A DNA stretch of 64,000 nt from Chondrosia reniformis (GCA_947172415.1 OX359190.1:7254001-7318000); one strand, 5' to 3'. Counted from the stretch's first letter, positions 11,541-35,380 are shown. Numbers and translations: made by a program. Notes: generated from the letters alone by a model not told the origin.

Positions 11541-12635
11541 TCAATAAACCCAATCTACAGAAGATGTCCACTGTAATAAATCAAGCAACTTACTATTAAA
11601 GGGTTCATACAAATTCTGGATCAGCATCCTATTTCTGCTATTCAGTGAAACACTCTTACTCTGGATACCTTTATTGTAAACACTTGAAGTGATAGCTGAC
11701 AATGTCTCATCACTCAAGTTATCAAGGCCAAGAAAAAGCAACACCTGTTGTACAATCTTACCAGGCATTTTGAAAAACTCTTCACTATTGATGACTAGCA
11801 TGTTTTCTGCCGGCCAGACACAGAGCCAGTTAGCAAGGAACGTAAGATATAAGCCGTCATACAGCAAATTTGGTGCACCTTCTTGCATTGCACAGTTTAA
11901 GTCTAAAGCTACTGACATATTTATAGTTCGCTGGTTATAATTATAACGACTTCCGAGGACAACTGACAACTGTTTCCACTCTTCTTCAAAGATTGCATTG
12001 ATATCAGATTTTGGACCATACACTTTTGTTTTTACTCTCATTAAATAATTCGATTCAAATCGTCGATATGGGTTTCTCAGCAAATAGACAATCTTAGCCT
12101 TGCTTCCACAAGCCCTTTGTATCCGATTAGGGACTAGACAATTGGTGGAGTAAAAGACGGTACTCTCTCCGCTAAGATTAGCATTGCTATCCTTTGGAAA
12201 ATTGCTCAAATACGTTCTCCACGTTGAGTCGTCAAATTTATCATGTCGATTAAAAAAGAAAGTTTCTCCACTCTGCAAACCACCACCAGGATTAGCCACT
12301 TTAAAATTTGGATGCTTGGAAAGATAATTGATGAGTGAGGTGGTCCCTCCTTTGCGTGTTCCGATAATAAATAAAGACGGGCAACCTTCGTGTTGTTCGC
12401 TTTGGGAAACGGCGACCGACTTGCAGTAAGAGTGGTCGAATTGTATTTCATCTCCTCCAACAGTAAGGGTATACTCCTCTAGCCTACTATCAGGTACTGA
12501 AGTTGATACCGCTTCTTTCAAGAATGTGATTTTAGTCTCAATCCATGGATTTACGTATAAGTAGACAAACCCACATATAAGGAGTACTAGATTAAAGACG
12601 ACAATTCGTTTTAGGGTCACCTTTTCAGTCACCAT
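11541..12635 (-). CDS. type II membrane sulfotransferase, tandem copy 2
   Basis: 364 residues from MVTEK, intronless and open throughout. It has the same signal anchor, PAPS-binding loop and 3'-phosphate motif as copy 1, and differs by scattered substitutions (for example KVYGPKSD for KWYGPKSD, and APNLLYDG for AHLLYDG). Like copy 1 it lacks about 29 residues of the stem region that copy 3 keeps. The flanks on both sides are duplicated with it, so the repeat unit is about 2.53 kb. No lesion is seen; it is probably functional. Confidence 0.85.
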   Translation of the reverse strand: MVTEKVTLKRIVVFNLVLLICGFVYLYVNPWIETKITFLKEAVSTSVPDSRLEEYTLTVGGDEIQFDHSYCKSVAVSQSEQHEGCPSLFIIGTRKGGTTSLINYLSKHPNFKVANPGGGLQSGETFFFNRHDKFDDSTWRTYLSNFPKDSNANLSGESTVFYSTNCLVPNRIQRACGSKAKIVYLLRNPYRRFESNYLMRVKTKVYGPKSDINAIFEEEWKQLSVVLGSRYNYNQRTINMSVALDLNCAMQEGAPNLLYDGLYLTFLANWLCVWPAENMLVINSEEFFKMPGKIVQQVLLFLGLDNLSDETLSAITSSVYNKGIQSKSVSLNSRNRMLIQNLYEPFNSKLLDLLQWTSSVDWVY

Positions 12636-12671
12636 TTTTACACATCGTGGGCGGGGGGCGTAAAATTGCAT

Positions 12672-13860
12672 ATCGTATTAGTTGGGACCATAGCCATTGT
12701 TCCCAAATGTTCTTGCGCAATCACATATGATAGCATTATAACACTTAATTGATCAAAATATGATAAAAGAAATCAAACAGAAACATTACAAGGTTAAGAG
12801 TGCATCCATAATAAAATAGAAAAGTGAACAGGGGAGCAGGATATGGCCTTGAGATACCATGCATGTATTGTATTTATGGTCCTAAAACTTATGTAGACAA
12901 AATGAAAGAACTAACGGTCTCCATGAGGGCTGCTGGACACATTTAGAAATCTACTAGTACTACACTGTGCACATGTGAATGTTTATTACAGCATTTTTTA
13001 AGTAGAATTCGCTGTCGATTTTTCCATAAAATTTGTTGTCTTGTCATGCAGTACCGTTTCAGTAGAATTCATTTTTCCATTACTATTGGTTGCTTTAGCA
13101 GTAGAATTTGCCAAACGTTCAAGGAGAACCACCATCTAGTCTATAAACATCAACTTCCAACTTAAAAAGAGATACGTACATATAAAGTGGGCTCACTCAA
13201 TCACAAAATGTCTTAAATAAATACTCATTTCCTTAGAATCATATTTGTAATATTAATAAACATAATATAAAGGGAATATATGTTAAATTCAAAAAGCCTA
13301 GACTTGTTTTCCAATTGTGTTTTCACAACATGTTTTAAATCAGTACATCTCGTCTCAATTACATGTAGCAAGCATTTAGCACATAATAGAATAAAGATTT
13401 CTTCTAACTGCTTAGAACTGGGGGGTCGAAACGTTTGACAGAAAGAAGAACCAAAAAACTGCGTCTTTAGACGCTCCCAAAGTTGAAAGATGACCCTTTC
13501 CAAAGAAAATTTAGCATAAATCAGATTTGAAATAAAAATATATATAATCGTAAAATGTGAATAATTGGCAGATTCCTAACTCCCTTATCATGACCATGGC
13601 ATGACAGATGCATTTAATGAGCTTCACTGGATGATATATAATCAGTTATGAATTTTTCAGATTCCTGACTCTCTTATACAGTACCAGGGAATATATTAAC
13701 TGCACTTTCATTATATCAGATGCATTTAAGGAGTTTTACTAAATTAATTGTTGCAATTAATATTGACAATTGATGCAATGCTTTCAGACATGTATATAGC
13801 TATGTACAAGCTAGCAACTTTCCAGGTAGCCTAGCATTTCTAAATTGATAAGGTGTTTCA
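12672..13860. repeat. duplicated spacer between sulfotransferase copies 2 and 3
   Basis: Second copy of the spacer described at 10141-11320, with small insertions and deletions, for example extra bases near 13250 and 13330. Both spacers have the same deletion junction relative to the YME1L1 introns, so they share one ancestral copy. Confidence 0.8.
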
Positions 13861-14085
13861 ACGGCATGCATGCTTACATAAAATCTTTTACTATTACGTT
13901 ACACAATCAGCATATATAAAAATATATGCATTGACGATAACATTTCTTTCATGTATATATGCTTTGCTTTATGATACATTTATATATTTTTATTAAAAAA
14001 TCAACTCAATAATATATTTTAATTGAAATATACATTTATCGTAAAAATAAAACTGTACATTATAGTACTACTCCAACTCAAAATA

Positions 14086-15267
14086 TCAATAAACCCAATC
14101 TACAGAAGATGTCCACTGTAATAAATCAAGCAACTTGCTATTAAAGGGTTCATACAAATTCTGGATCAGCATCCTATTTCTGCTATTCAGTGAAACACTC
14201 TTACTCTGGATACCTTTATTGTAAACACTTGAAGTGATAGCTGACAATGTCTCATCACTCAAGTTATCAAGGCCAAGAAAAAGCAACACCTGTTGTACAA
14301 TCTTACCAGGCATTTTGAAAAACTCTTCACTATTGATGACTAGCATGTTTTCTGCCGGCCAGACACAGAGCCAGTTAGCAAGGAACGTAAGATATAAGCC
14401 GTCATACAGCAAATTTGGTGCACCTTTTTGCATTGCACAGTTTAAGTCTAAAGCTACTGACATATTTATAGTTCGCTGGTTGAAATTATAACGACTTCCA
14501 AGGACAACTGACAGCCGCTTCCACTCTGCTTCAAAGATTGCATTGATATCAGATTTTGGACCATACACTTTTGTTTTTACTCTCATCAAATAATTCGATT
14601 CAAATCGTCGATATGGGTTTCTCAGCAAATAGACAATCTTAGCCTTGCTACCACAAGCCCTTTGTATCCGATTAGGGACTAGACAATTGGTGGAGTAAAA
14701 GACGGTACTCTCTCCGCTAAGATTAGCATTGCTGTCCTTTGGAAATTTGCTCAAATACGTTCTCCACGTTGAGTCGTTAAATTTATCATGTCGATTAAAA
14801 AAGAAAGTTTCTCCACTCTGCAAACCACCACCAGGATTAGCCACTTTAAAATTTGGATGTTTGGAAAGATAATTGATGAGTGAGGTGGTCCCTCCTTTGC
14901 GTGTTCCGATAATAAATAAAGACGGGCAACCTTCGTGTTGTTCGCTTTGGGAAATGGCGACTGACTTGCAGTAAGAGTGGTCGAATTGTATTTCATCTCC
15001 TCTAATAGTAAGGGTATACTTCTCTAGCCTGCTATCAGGTACTGATGTTGATACCGCTTCTTTCGGGAATGTGCTTTTAGTCGCTACACCAATCCACATC
15101 TTATTCTGTCCTTTGTTCTGCTGAAATGCCTTACCCAACTCGTAGCTATCGATATTAGATGTCTGTAGCTCAATCCATGGATTTGCGTGTAAATAGACAA
15201 ACCCACATATAAGGAGTACTATATTAAAGACGACAATTCGTTTTAGGGTCACCTTTTCAGTCACCAT
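14086..15267 (-). CDS. type II membrane sulfotransferase, tandem copy 3 (longest)
   Basis: 393 residues, intronless. Signal anchor at residues 8-27, a longer stem (about residues 34-68), PAPS loop GTRKGGTTSL at 121-130, SGETFFFN at 151-158, and 3'-phosphate motif with Arg216 and Ser224. Homology to copies 1 and 2 stops about 15 bases upstream of the ATG, so copy 3 has a different upstream region and perhaps a different promoter. The longer stem suggests it is closer to the ancestral form. The sulfated substrate is not evident. Confidence 0.86.
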   Translation of the reverse strand: MVTEKVTLKRIVVFNIVLLICGFVYLHANPWIELQTSNIDSYELGKAFQQNKGQNKMWIGVATKSTFPKEAVSTSVPDSRLEKYTLTIRGDEIQFDHSYCKSVAISQSEQHEGCPSLFIIGTRKGGTTSLINYLSKHPNFKVANPGGGLQSGETFFFNRHDKFNDSTWRTYLSKFPKDSNANLSGESTVFYSTNCLVPNRIQRACGSKAKIVYLLRNPYRRFESNYLMRVKTKVYGPKSDINAIFEAEWKRLSVVLGSRYNFNQRTINMSVALDLNCAMQKGAPNLLYDGLYLTFLANWLCVWPAENMLVINSEEFFKMPGKIVQQVLLFLGLDNLSDETLSAITSSVYNKGIQSKSVSLNSRNRMLIQNLYEPFNSKLLDLLQWTSSVDWVY

Positions 15268-15284
15268 TTTTACACAAACTAATG

Positions 15285-16140
15285 GAGGGTCTTACCATAG
15301 ATACCCTATGGTCTTACGTATAGCCGGAAATAACGGCGCGCGGAGAATTTATTTTGGCGAATTGGTGACTTTTACAGGAATTGCCTAATTTATGATCCGC
15401 ATCATAGTGACATAATCCATTGAAAGGAACGTGGGAAACCACTAAAATATTCTTCCCACCAGTTTTTCCGGGTAGGGTAAAGAAGAGAGTTTCCGGACAA
15501 ACATTGACTTGCGCAACAAATTTCCCCTATCGCTTCACTTTTTCTGCTCCTTTGGCAGCCAATGGAGGATGGACTGATAGACAAAGGAAGGGCCTACCAG
15601 ATTAACACGCTTCAAGTTCGTACATTGTTGCTTGTGGCAGAGCGCGTCGCTTTTCCACAAAAAATGTTAAGGGAGGGGATTTCCGGTCCCACAGAAGTTA
15701 AAACAATTAACCATTCACAAATATATACTTCTCCATTATTACATATAATTAAAGGCTTAAAATGAATTTGACATTCATGCAATAGTTTCAATTTTAATTA
15801 TACAACAGTATTATTCACTAGCATCTGGATAATTAAAGTATTGAAACTAGACTGTGCTCCTACATAGTTTAGCTAATCATGCTGCAGTGGCACATTAAAA
15901 CATACACATCACTTCCTGAGAGAGAAACTCAATTCCTAAGATCTCTATTCCGGGTAGAACTTATATTCAGGGGAAACTGAATTCCTGTTACACCAGTGTC
16001 ACTAAGATGTACATGTAAACAGTATACAGTTTCATTACAGAGCAAATTATTAAACCTTATTTTAATAGTTGATGCTATATCTATCAGATTTCCAAATAGT
16101 TAGGTCATACAAGTTAGACCAAAATCATTTCTTTGACAAC
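15285..16140. other. spacer without a recognised gene
   Basis: Between the start of sulfotransferase copy 3 and the 3' end of YME1L1. It contains a short GC-rich stretch (ggcgcgcgg, about 15335), possibly promoter-proximal for copy 3, and otherwise AT-rich sequence. Open frames of 60-67 codons on both strands show no domain or splice context. Confidence 0.5.
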
Positions 16141-16145
16141 TTCTA

Positions 16146-27858
<11,713 letters not shown>

Positions 27859-28380
27859 TTCGAACTAGGTTTTAACCACTGCTGAAAATAAAATTGAGTA
27901 GGTCGACCACTAGTTCGACGCCATATTTATTTGATTAAGTCATCCTGACCCCCAATGGCAGATGGCACGTATACAGAGTAACGAAATGATTACGCAATAT
28001 ATATAGTATATTATTATTATTATTATTATATATAGCATATATATACGTAATATATGTATAATATATAGATATTATCAGCAGGACAGCAGGACAACACGAC
28101 AAAGCTATACCAGAAAGCAGTGATATTAGCGTAAGTAGATGCAGATATACATAATATATATACATATTGTATATAATCATTACGGTATAATTACATAATC
28201 AGTACTCTGTACATGTACATGCATGTGCCATCTCCCAGCAATTGATCATGAAATAGCAATCTTTTTAAAATAAATTGATATAAAAATGGTTAAAATAATA
28301 AAATAAATTTAAATTATTGGTTATAAGTTCTATATGTTCAGCTTGTAGCAGCACAGTCTTGTAAATGTGCAGGAGAGTAG

Positions 28381-30245
28381 CTAATCCTCAAACAAAGTGG
28401 AATGTTGAGGAAAATATTTTTTCAGCTCATCTTTTTTAGGAGCAGAGCGTAAAAACCTTGTCATTTGAGACTGGGTGATGTGTGCCTCATCAATCTTTAA
28501 GTAAGTAGACACATACTTGTCCCATGCTTCTTCATGGGATATATTTGGACTTGCCAGTTTTTCTGTAATTTTTCTTTTGTTTACTTCGGTAGGTAAAGGC
28601 TTGAAATAACATATTTCGTTTCCTTGCTGGTGGAAATGTCCCAGGCCCTCGGATTGTAGTTGACTGAAAAGACCCTTGACCTTTTGTGAGGCAAAGGTCC
28701 TTTCAGAAAAGGTAACTGTTCTATAACAGTCCCGAGGAGTTGTAAGCGGCCCTGGTCGAGTTAGAATGTGTTCAGTGACTTTTTCGATTGTCAATTCACG
28801 CTTTGCAGGCTGTGGGTCTGTTTCATCTCTGTCAATACACTGTACCATAGCCTATATAGATAGAATACATATATAAACATGGATGTATGTGTGTGTAATG
28901 CAGTTTAAATATGCAAGTTTATTATATTGACTAATCACAACTCACTTGCTCATAAACTGTTCTTTGTGCTTGAAAATAGTTAGTCAAACTCAGGGCCATT
29001 TGAGCTGTTTCTTCCGATATTATGTTGCTGTGACCGGAGATGTCATCTGACAATCTAGAATTTAATGCTGCATCCAAAGCCAGGTACAAGACATGCAGTA
29101 TGCCCGACAATCTAGAATTGGATTGAATTGAGGTGAGTATATGTATTACATACTATAAAAATTAATTCTTGCTAAACTGTCTATACTTACCTAATCATTA
29201 CCCGTCTATCTTTTGATACGTTTCCGATTTGTGAGGAAGGCCCTTCAGTGTCATCCCACTTGCATCGGCCAAGTTCATCGGCAAATTCAATGTATACAAC
29301 TCTGGCCTCCTTGCTCAATTCATACAGCTGCTCACTGAAGTGCCATCTTTCTATGATTTCATAGACTGGCCCCAAGGTCTTTAGGACTGAAGTGTGCAGC
29401 TTTGCAGCCCATTCTTCAACCTCTGCTTCTTGCAGTAAATGAGGTTTCGGTGTACATAACAAGAGACAATCCACAAAGCCATCATGACAACTGTACAGTG
29501 TTGGGTAAATTTTTTGTACAAAAGGAGCTGGCTGTAGGAATCCACACATACATACGCAAGGATTTGGCACCCTTTCTCTATTTGCTACTGCTTTCTGTGA
29601 GCCTGTGAATATACATGTTTGCAAGTCTTAGAAAAGTATATTCCTCTAGTAGCAAATATACTCACCTGTACTCTTATTCCGGTCTCCTCCATCATAGAAG
29701 CGGCAGTACAATTGACGTTCTCCTTGTCCTTCCATCTGCCTCCTCTGTAGTAGATCAAAGAAGGCCGTCATTTCCTCCTGTGCAACTAGGGCATGGCCAT
29801 TGCGGTTAGCTAAGTGCTTAAATAAGCCTTGTCTGGTGTAGTCATCTACAATCATTTCTCGCTTCTCTTCCAGCACCAGGCTACAGAGTGGCTGCTGAAC
29901 AGACAGGCTAAATCCTTGGGACTTTCCAGAGCCAGTATCAGCAATACAAATGAGGAATAGGCTCATTGGTTCCTGGTAAGTTTCTCTAACCTTGACATGA
30001 GCTAATGGGCCCATTATAGCTGCTGTGGCAGCTAACATCCCAATAAATATAAATTCCTCCTTTGTATTGTGTGCCTTGGCTAGTGTTTCTAGCCAATTAT
30101 AGATTTCCACTGGCATCACCTCCTTCCAAGGAAAGGGAATATCTTTAGCTGTTTTAGAAAACTTGGTAGCTGCCTCCTTTGATAGGTATGTTTGACCAGG
30201 AAACTGCATCTTTTTTCTCTTCGATGATGGGGTAAAGGTAGCCAT
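28381..30245 (-). CDS. DUF3987-like P-loop protein, 4 exons, 542 aa
   Basis: Exons 30245-29666, 29602-29191, 29111-28946 and 28851-28381 join in phase (580, 412, 166 and 471 nt) from ATG to TAG. Residues 103-109 (TGSGKSQ) form a Walker A loop after a strand-like stretch. LVAQEEMTAFF about 60 residues later looks like a Walker B or sensor segment. The second exon is Cys-rich near its start (CVCMCGF). The C-terminal part is mostly helical and charged. The pattern resembles DUF3987, a helicase- or primase-associated ATPase domain common in phages, plasmids and some eukaryotes. I infer nucleotide binding; a function is not known. No terminal repeats or transposase flank it, and no lesion is seen. 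Confidence 0.72.
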
Positions 30246-32250
30246 TCTAGTCAGTTTATACAGTATCCTACAGCCTTAGCAAATGAGGCTGATTCCACTG
30301 TTTTATAGAGACAACTGACAGTTGGCAAGGCTACCCAAGGCTTCAACACTTTGATATGTTATTAACACAATTATCAATTCAATTCAATAAGCATTATTGG
30401 CATGGGGAGCCTCTTAGTCATTGCAATTGGTTATATACTTTACAGTGGTCCCAGTTAATCAAGAATGTATAAAAGTTATACTACATTGTAATGTATGGTT
30501 GTATCTAAATGTTACATCATGTTAAATTATGACTGAATGTGATATGACCTTATGTACTGCTGATTTTTATGGCCATGTCTTACCATGCATTATGCAGTTG
30601 AAGTTCACCAAAGAACTTGATACTGGTTTGTAAGATTAAGTAAGGATGGTCCAAATCATCTTTTATATATTGTAGCATGTAATTTGGATTGGATTGTGGA
30701 ATTGTACATAAAATCCTAGCATATGTATAATGTGTATATATAGGGCAAATTTTATTTTTCACCAAATTTTCTAACACTCCTAGAATGTTCACTAGAGGTG
30801 CCTCTGAATGCTGACACCAAGTCTTATCTCCATATCTCTCAGTCTTCTTGAGTTCAAGCACCAAATGTACATAAAATCCCAACATACGTATAATATGATA
30901 ATAGTGTACCAGTCAGTAACATATATAAGTGAGCTTATAGCATAATAATAATATTTTTAAGTACATCGTATATATATATATATGTACAGGATTCATTCAG
31001 TCAATGAAGATCTACACCATTCATCAATCCTAATCCAACAAACCAGTACAGAATTCATAAAAGAACTTTGACTCAAACTAGCATGATGGAATAGGTTTGT
31101 AGGCATGCTTTAGAGGTGTATAGGCTTATAATATCTATGGCAACCATATAATGTTCACCAAATAAAGTGTTAAAAGGGACTCATCCACAGTAGCAGTCAG
31201 GCTTTTCAGAATAAAATAGCCACCTATTTACAAGGTATTGTGTTAAAAAGGACTCATCAAAACATTCATAATCACACATTCAAAATATGTAATATTATCT
31301 AAATACCAAATTTGAGTTCATTTTCTTCTTTGCTTCATTTTAAATTTGAACTACAGGTGCCATCACTGCTTCTTCCCTAAAAGTGAAAAGAAATAGCATC
31401 ACATTTTATGAAAATACTGCACTCCAAGAAATTCAAGCTAGCACCCTTTTCACAATTACTGACTAAAGAAACATCTAACTTCATGCAAATATGTATAATT
31501 GTTTATATTACACTTTTAGCAAACTCTCATTTTTGTGTTTCCAAAGACAAGACAGATTACATATCTTTCATATAGCTTCCTTTTCAGTACATGTATTTTA
31601 CTCTTACTGTAACTTTATGAAAACTTGTGTAAATGATATAGTTGCACAAAAAGAAAATTAGAAATTAGGTAAAAAATAAACAAGTATACAATAAACCCTT
31701 TAAGAGAGCTGATTCAATTGAAAATAAGCTTCGATACACCTTAATCAGAATTTCACAATCCAAATCAGAACATGTTCTATATAGTAAAGCTAGAACAGAG
31801 CTGCCAAGTTACATTAGTGAGAATGCTGGAGATTCGACCCTACCCATATATTCAAAGGCGCTGGGATGACGGGCAGCCATATTTATCAATTTGTGACGTC
31901 AGCAAAAAATGGAGGCTAGATCGTCTGAGCAGAACAAAAGTCGCAGGAAGACCAGAGTGCGGCTACATTAGGATTAGCATACCTGCTCTGCTGTAACTCA
32001 GACTTCTATCTAAAGCTGTTAATGTTCATCTCAGGTGGTTCACATAAATATATTTAAATTTATTTAAATTTATTTAAATTTTGTACACCTATCCAGCTCT
32101 ATTGAAGTTTGCTGGAGATTGAGCTTGGTGTGCGTGTGAGATGGAGGTGTATACGTATGACACACACCTAATGCGTGTGTCTTGGCAGGTCTGCTAGAAT
32201 CATAAAGATAGTATATAGTAGAAAAAACTTCAATATAGTGAAAGATGAAG
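30246..32250. other. long spacer without a recognised gene
   Basis: AT-rich. It holds a short 12-base tandem of atttatttaaat near 32050-32080 and a run rich in attcaattcaat at about 30370. Small open frames, such as the 101 codons at 30580-30885 on the minus strand, show no domain or exon context. It separates the DUF3987-like gene from a decayed transposase. Confidence 0.5.
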
Positions 32251-32269
32251 AAATCAGTTTAACTTTTGT

Positions 32270-33760
32270 TTGCCATTGGTCATCTACTTCTTACAACTGA
32301 AGGCGTGGTTTTTCCAAAGGAATGGTGTAGAAGGATTATATAGAAATCTTTTAGAAGAATTTGGTGGTAATTATCAGTATCTATCTACCTCTGTCAATGT
32401 ATTGCCATCAGATGGCCAGCCTTACAACTGCCCCATAACATTTGTAATGCCACCTTGCACTGTGGTCACCAGTTGAGCAGTATCCCTCAGATTACACTTG
32501 TCCTAAGTGCACCAGCACTTAGGACACTTGATTTGCAGATGACATTGAGACCAGGTAAATGGCAAGATGGGAGTAACCCACAATCTACACCAAGGAAAAT
32601 ACATGGCGTGGATGGCCCCATTATTGTAATATCTAGAGTTTACAGCTGTCCAAAAGGACATGAAATTCTTAAGTGGCTATCATCCGAACATATTGAGTCA
32701 AATTCCTCTAGAGGAGGCAATACCTTTTGCTCTATGGCACAGAACTGGCTTTATATATATACAACCTGCTTGAACTTGTTCAGTCAATGGTTCTTGCTGG
32801 TATTAGCATAAGTCCTATTGCCAACACACTGGAGAATAATAGATACAAGATGTACTTTCGATTTAAGAATATGTATCATAAGATACACACTTATTTTAAT
32901 GCTCCAGAAATGCTTTTTCTTACTGTAAATCAATTTGAAGACCTGTTTGGTACAGAGTTGACTCCATTAAGACATTCCATCTCAAATATATTCTTGGCTG
33001 GATTCTGGAAACATGAACATTTATATTTTACTGAGATGAAGAAGACTACTGTGTCAAAACAGATGATTGGCTCTGTTGTGATCATACCTTTGCATCAGTC
33101 AGTAAGTGAAAATGACAACTGATTTGTAAATACTATACTGTACACCAAATGTCACTGAATTTCCTTTACTCAGGGAATTTTGGAATCTCTAGGGATGCAG
33201 ACAGAAAGTGGATTAATCACTACAATGTACTCTTTTGTATACTAAATGACCAAGGACAGATTGTAACCTGGAGACTTACGCCAAATGTGATGTCTTCCAC
33301 TGCGGAAGCACTGCTAGTTGGTCTTAGCGATCAGTTGATTGCTCAGGGTGTTAATGTAAAAGAATTTTAAATTGATAACTGCTGTGCATGGAGAGCAAAG
33401 TTGCAAAGTGTCTTTGGACCTGGGCTGACAAGGACATAAAAGGCCTTTATATACGTATGTCATATGATGTCCCTTGTGTACAAGTTACAAAATGGTCTCT
33501 AACCCTGTTGATTATGCGAATGCATGCAACCAAACATCGGTATTCTTAGCTCCCTCACAAGGCAAATCAAATAAAATATGCTGTGGTTATTAGCTGAGAT
33601 CCCTTTAAGACTGGAACCTTTGTTGATATATGGCATGCAGATGCATCATCTTCAGTCTATACTAAGGTGTGAAAAGGTAATTGGTAGGCCATGTGTTCTA
33701 CCTTGGCAATTGGATGATCTGTATCAACTACTTCTCTCTATGCAGTAGTTAAGAATTTCA
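32270..33760 (+). pseudogene. decayed DDE-like transposase of uncertain superfamily
   Basis: One protein can be followed through at least four frame shifts. The pieces are: an N-terminal part at 32270-32476 ending near MPPCTVV; a zinc-ribbon-like part with VYSCPKGHEIL at about 32640-32675; a helical part at 32727-33060; a segment around 33070-33105 containing DHTF; 33170-33370 with WINHYNVLFCILNDQGQI; then IDNCCAWRAKLQSVFGPG after a TAA at 33368. DHTF and DNCC would be the first two acidic catalytic positions. The VYSC...GHE pattern recalls DUF6729-type transposon proteins, a weak match from memory. Most of the region after the second acidic residue is deleted, with a possible tail at 33600-33760. 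Not functional. Confidence 0.62.
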
Positions 33761-34282
33761 AAGTCTGCAACAGCGCGACTAAAGTCTTGTACTGTTTAAA
33801 TACTGATTATCCTATAGCAAAGCTGATAACATTAGCATCGTGGTAGTTTTCTTTTTAAGGAAATCTCAGCCAGCAAGCAACCAGATAGTCTGCCCAGTCC
33901 CAGAGAAGGAAGAAAGAGGAGACATAATGAAATGTTGGTCAATCCAGGTCATACATCAAACTAAACAAAATGCATTTTAAACAAAACATTCTAAAAGTAT
34001 ATTAAAGTCTCGGACAAAGCGCTCAATAAATTCTCTTAAACAATCTGCGGGATCCCAATCTGTGTTACTACGAATGAGTAAGCGTAGCATAGCCATTAAA
34101 AAAACAGAACCAATCCTATTAGGGACTTAATGGTTACATTTAATGTAACCATTACTACGTTTTATGTTATGTCTATGGTGAACTCAAAAATATTTACTTA
34201 AGTGAAGTACTTTGCTGGCTAATTACACTCAAGTACACTACACAGTGAAAGTTAATGGCAAATATAAAATTACAATCAAGTA

Positions 34283-34592
34283 CAGTGGACCCTCGCTTAT
34301 CCAGACCTCGAGTATCCGGCCTTAGATTCCGTTTCTAATTAACGTCCATCGTTTAATAGCGTGTACGAGTTTACGACAATGGCTAGCTGTAGCGATGTCT
34401 CCTTGAAAAGGAAGCGTAGTTGTGGTACTTTAAAGACCAAACTAACTTATTTGAACTAACCACTCGACAAAATCAACCGAACTCGTTCCTTGCTTGATCG
34501 AGGCGGCATTTCTTTTGCTTCACATATCTGGTCGTTTCAGTTATCTGGACATTGTCCGGTCCCGTTGGGTCCAGATAAGCGAGGGTCCACTG
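34283..34592. mobile_element. 310-bp pogo/Tc1-like MITE with TA target duplication
   Basis: Ends are cagtggaccctcgcttatc and its reverse complement, flanked on both sides by TA (34281-34282 and 34593-34594). The repeats extend to about 26 bases with one or two mismatches. The interior has no transposase, so it depends on an element elsewhere. The CAGTGGACCCTCG end resembles Tigger/pogo elements. Confidence 0.85.
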
Positions 34593-35019
34593 TACTACAC
34601 AGTACAAGTTACAAATTTATGAGGTCCAAGTGACTATATAATATTAAAATTACAATCAAGCACTAGCTACACATGCAATGCAAGTTACAAATTTAAAGAG
34701 ATCCAAGGGACCCATATATAGCAGCAGTAAGTGCCACAGTTTCTCTGGCATCAGAGTTACCATATGAGTGATAACGAGAGGACAGTTCTTGTATAAATTG
34801 CTCACCAATCTTCCCCGAAGGCACCATGAATATATTTCTTCTCAACTTCTCTGTAGGCAGCGTCTAGATCTCGGCAATATTCAGCTGCATCTTTCTCACC
34901 CCATTTAAAGTTCTCTGTATTCGTCGAACTGTGTAATACACCTACTACTTTCTTATATATAATACGTGCCTGCTCTACCATCTTCTCGCTTTTGTGCCTG
35001 GGACCTTTCTGATGATAGT

Positions 35020-35380
35020 TTAGTCATAATAGTACCTCAAGCTGCGACTCAGTTTTTCATAGTTCATTCTTGGCTTGTTCTTTCTTGCCCCCCACTTTCT
35101 ATCCACCTCTTCAGGGTCATTGAGTTTAAACTCCCACTCCCTGGTTGTCCAACTAATGCAGCTCTGGTTTTCTCTGTCATTCAACAACTCCAGTAGAAAT
35201 TGCCACAACTGAATGGGACCTGGGTTCTGGACTGTCAGCTGGGGGACATTGCCTTGTTTCTTCTGCAATTGAGGGGACCTCAGAGAGAGGGGCGGAGGAG
35301 AGGGAACTGGGGATCGGCTGGGAGAATGGGGAGAGTTTGGGGAGAAAGGGGAGGGGGAGCAGGAATGATCAGAGTTTGGG
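35020..35380 (-). pseudogene. ETS-domain transcription factor fragment with premature stop
   Basis: Reading from a likely acceptor at 35380, a Ser/Pro-rich stretch leads into an ETS DNA-binding domain: [11 protein letters not shown], then [35 protein letters not shown] and SLRYYYD. Helix 3, which reads the GGAA core, is intact. A TAA (35020-35022) directly follows YYYD. The same frame then continues TIIRKVPG, which fits the normal wing of the domain, so the stop most likely replaces a conserved Lys codon. The wing and anything beyond are lost unless the stop is a sequencing error or is read through. No upstream exons were found. Either a recent pseudogene or an assembly error. Confidence 0.75.

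Noticed and set aside
34800-34960. Short minus-strand frame ending near 34840 as an extra ETS exon
   Set aside because: It does not resemble any ETS-family region and cannot be joined past the stop at 35020.
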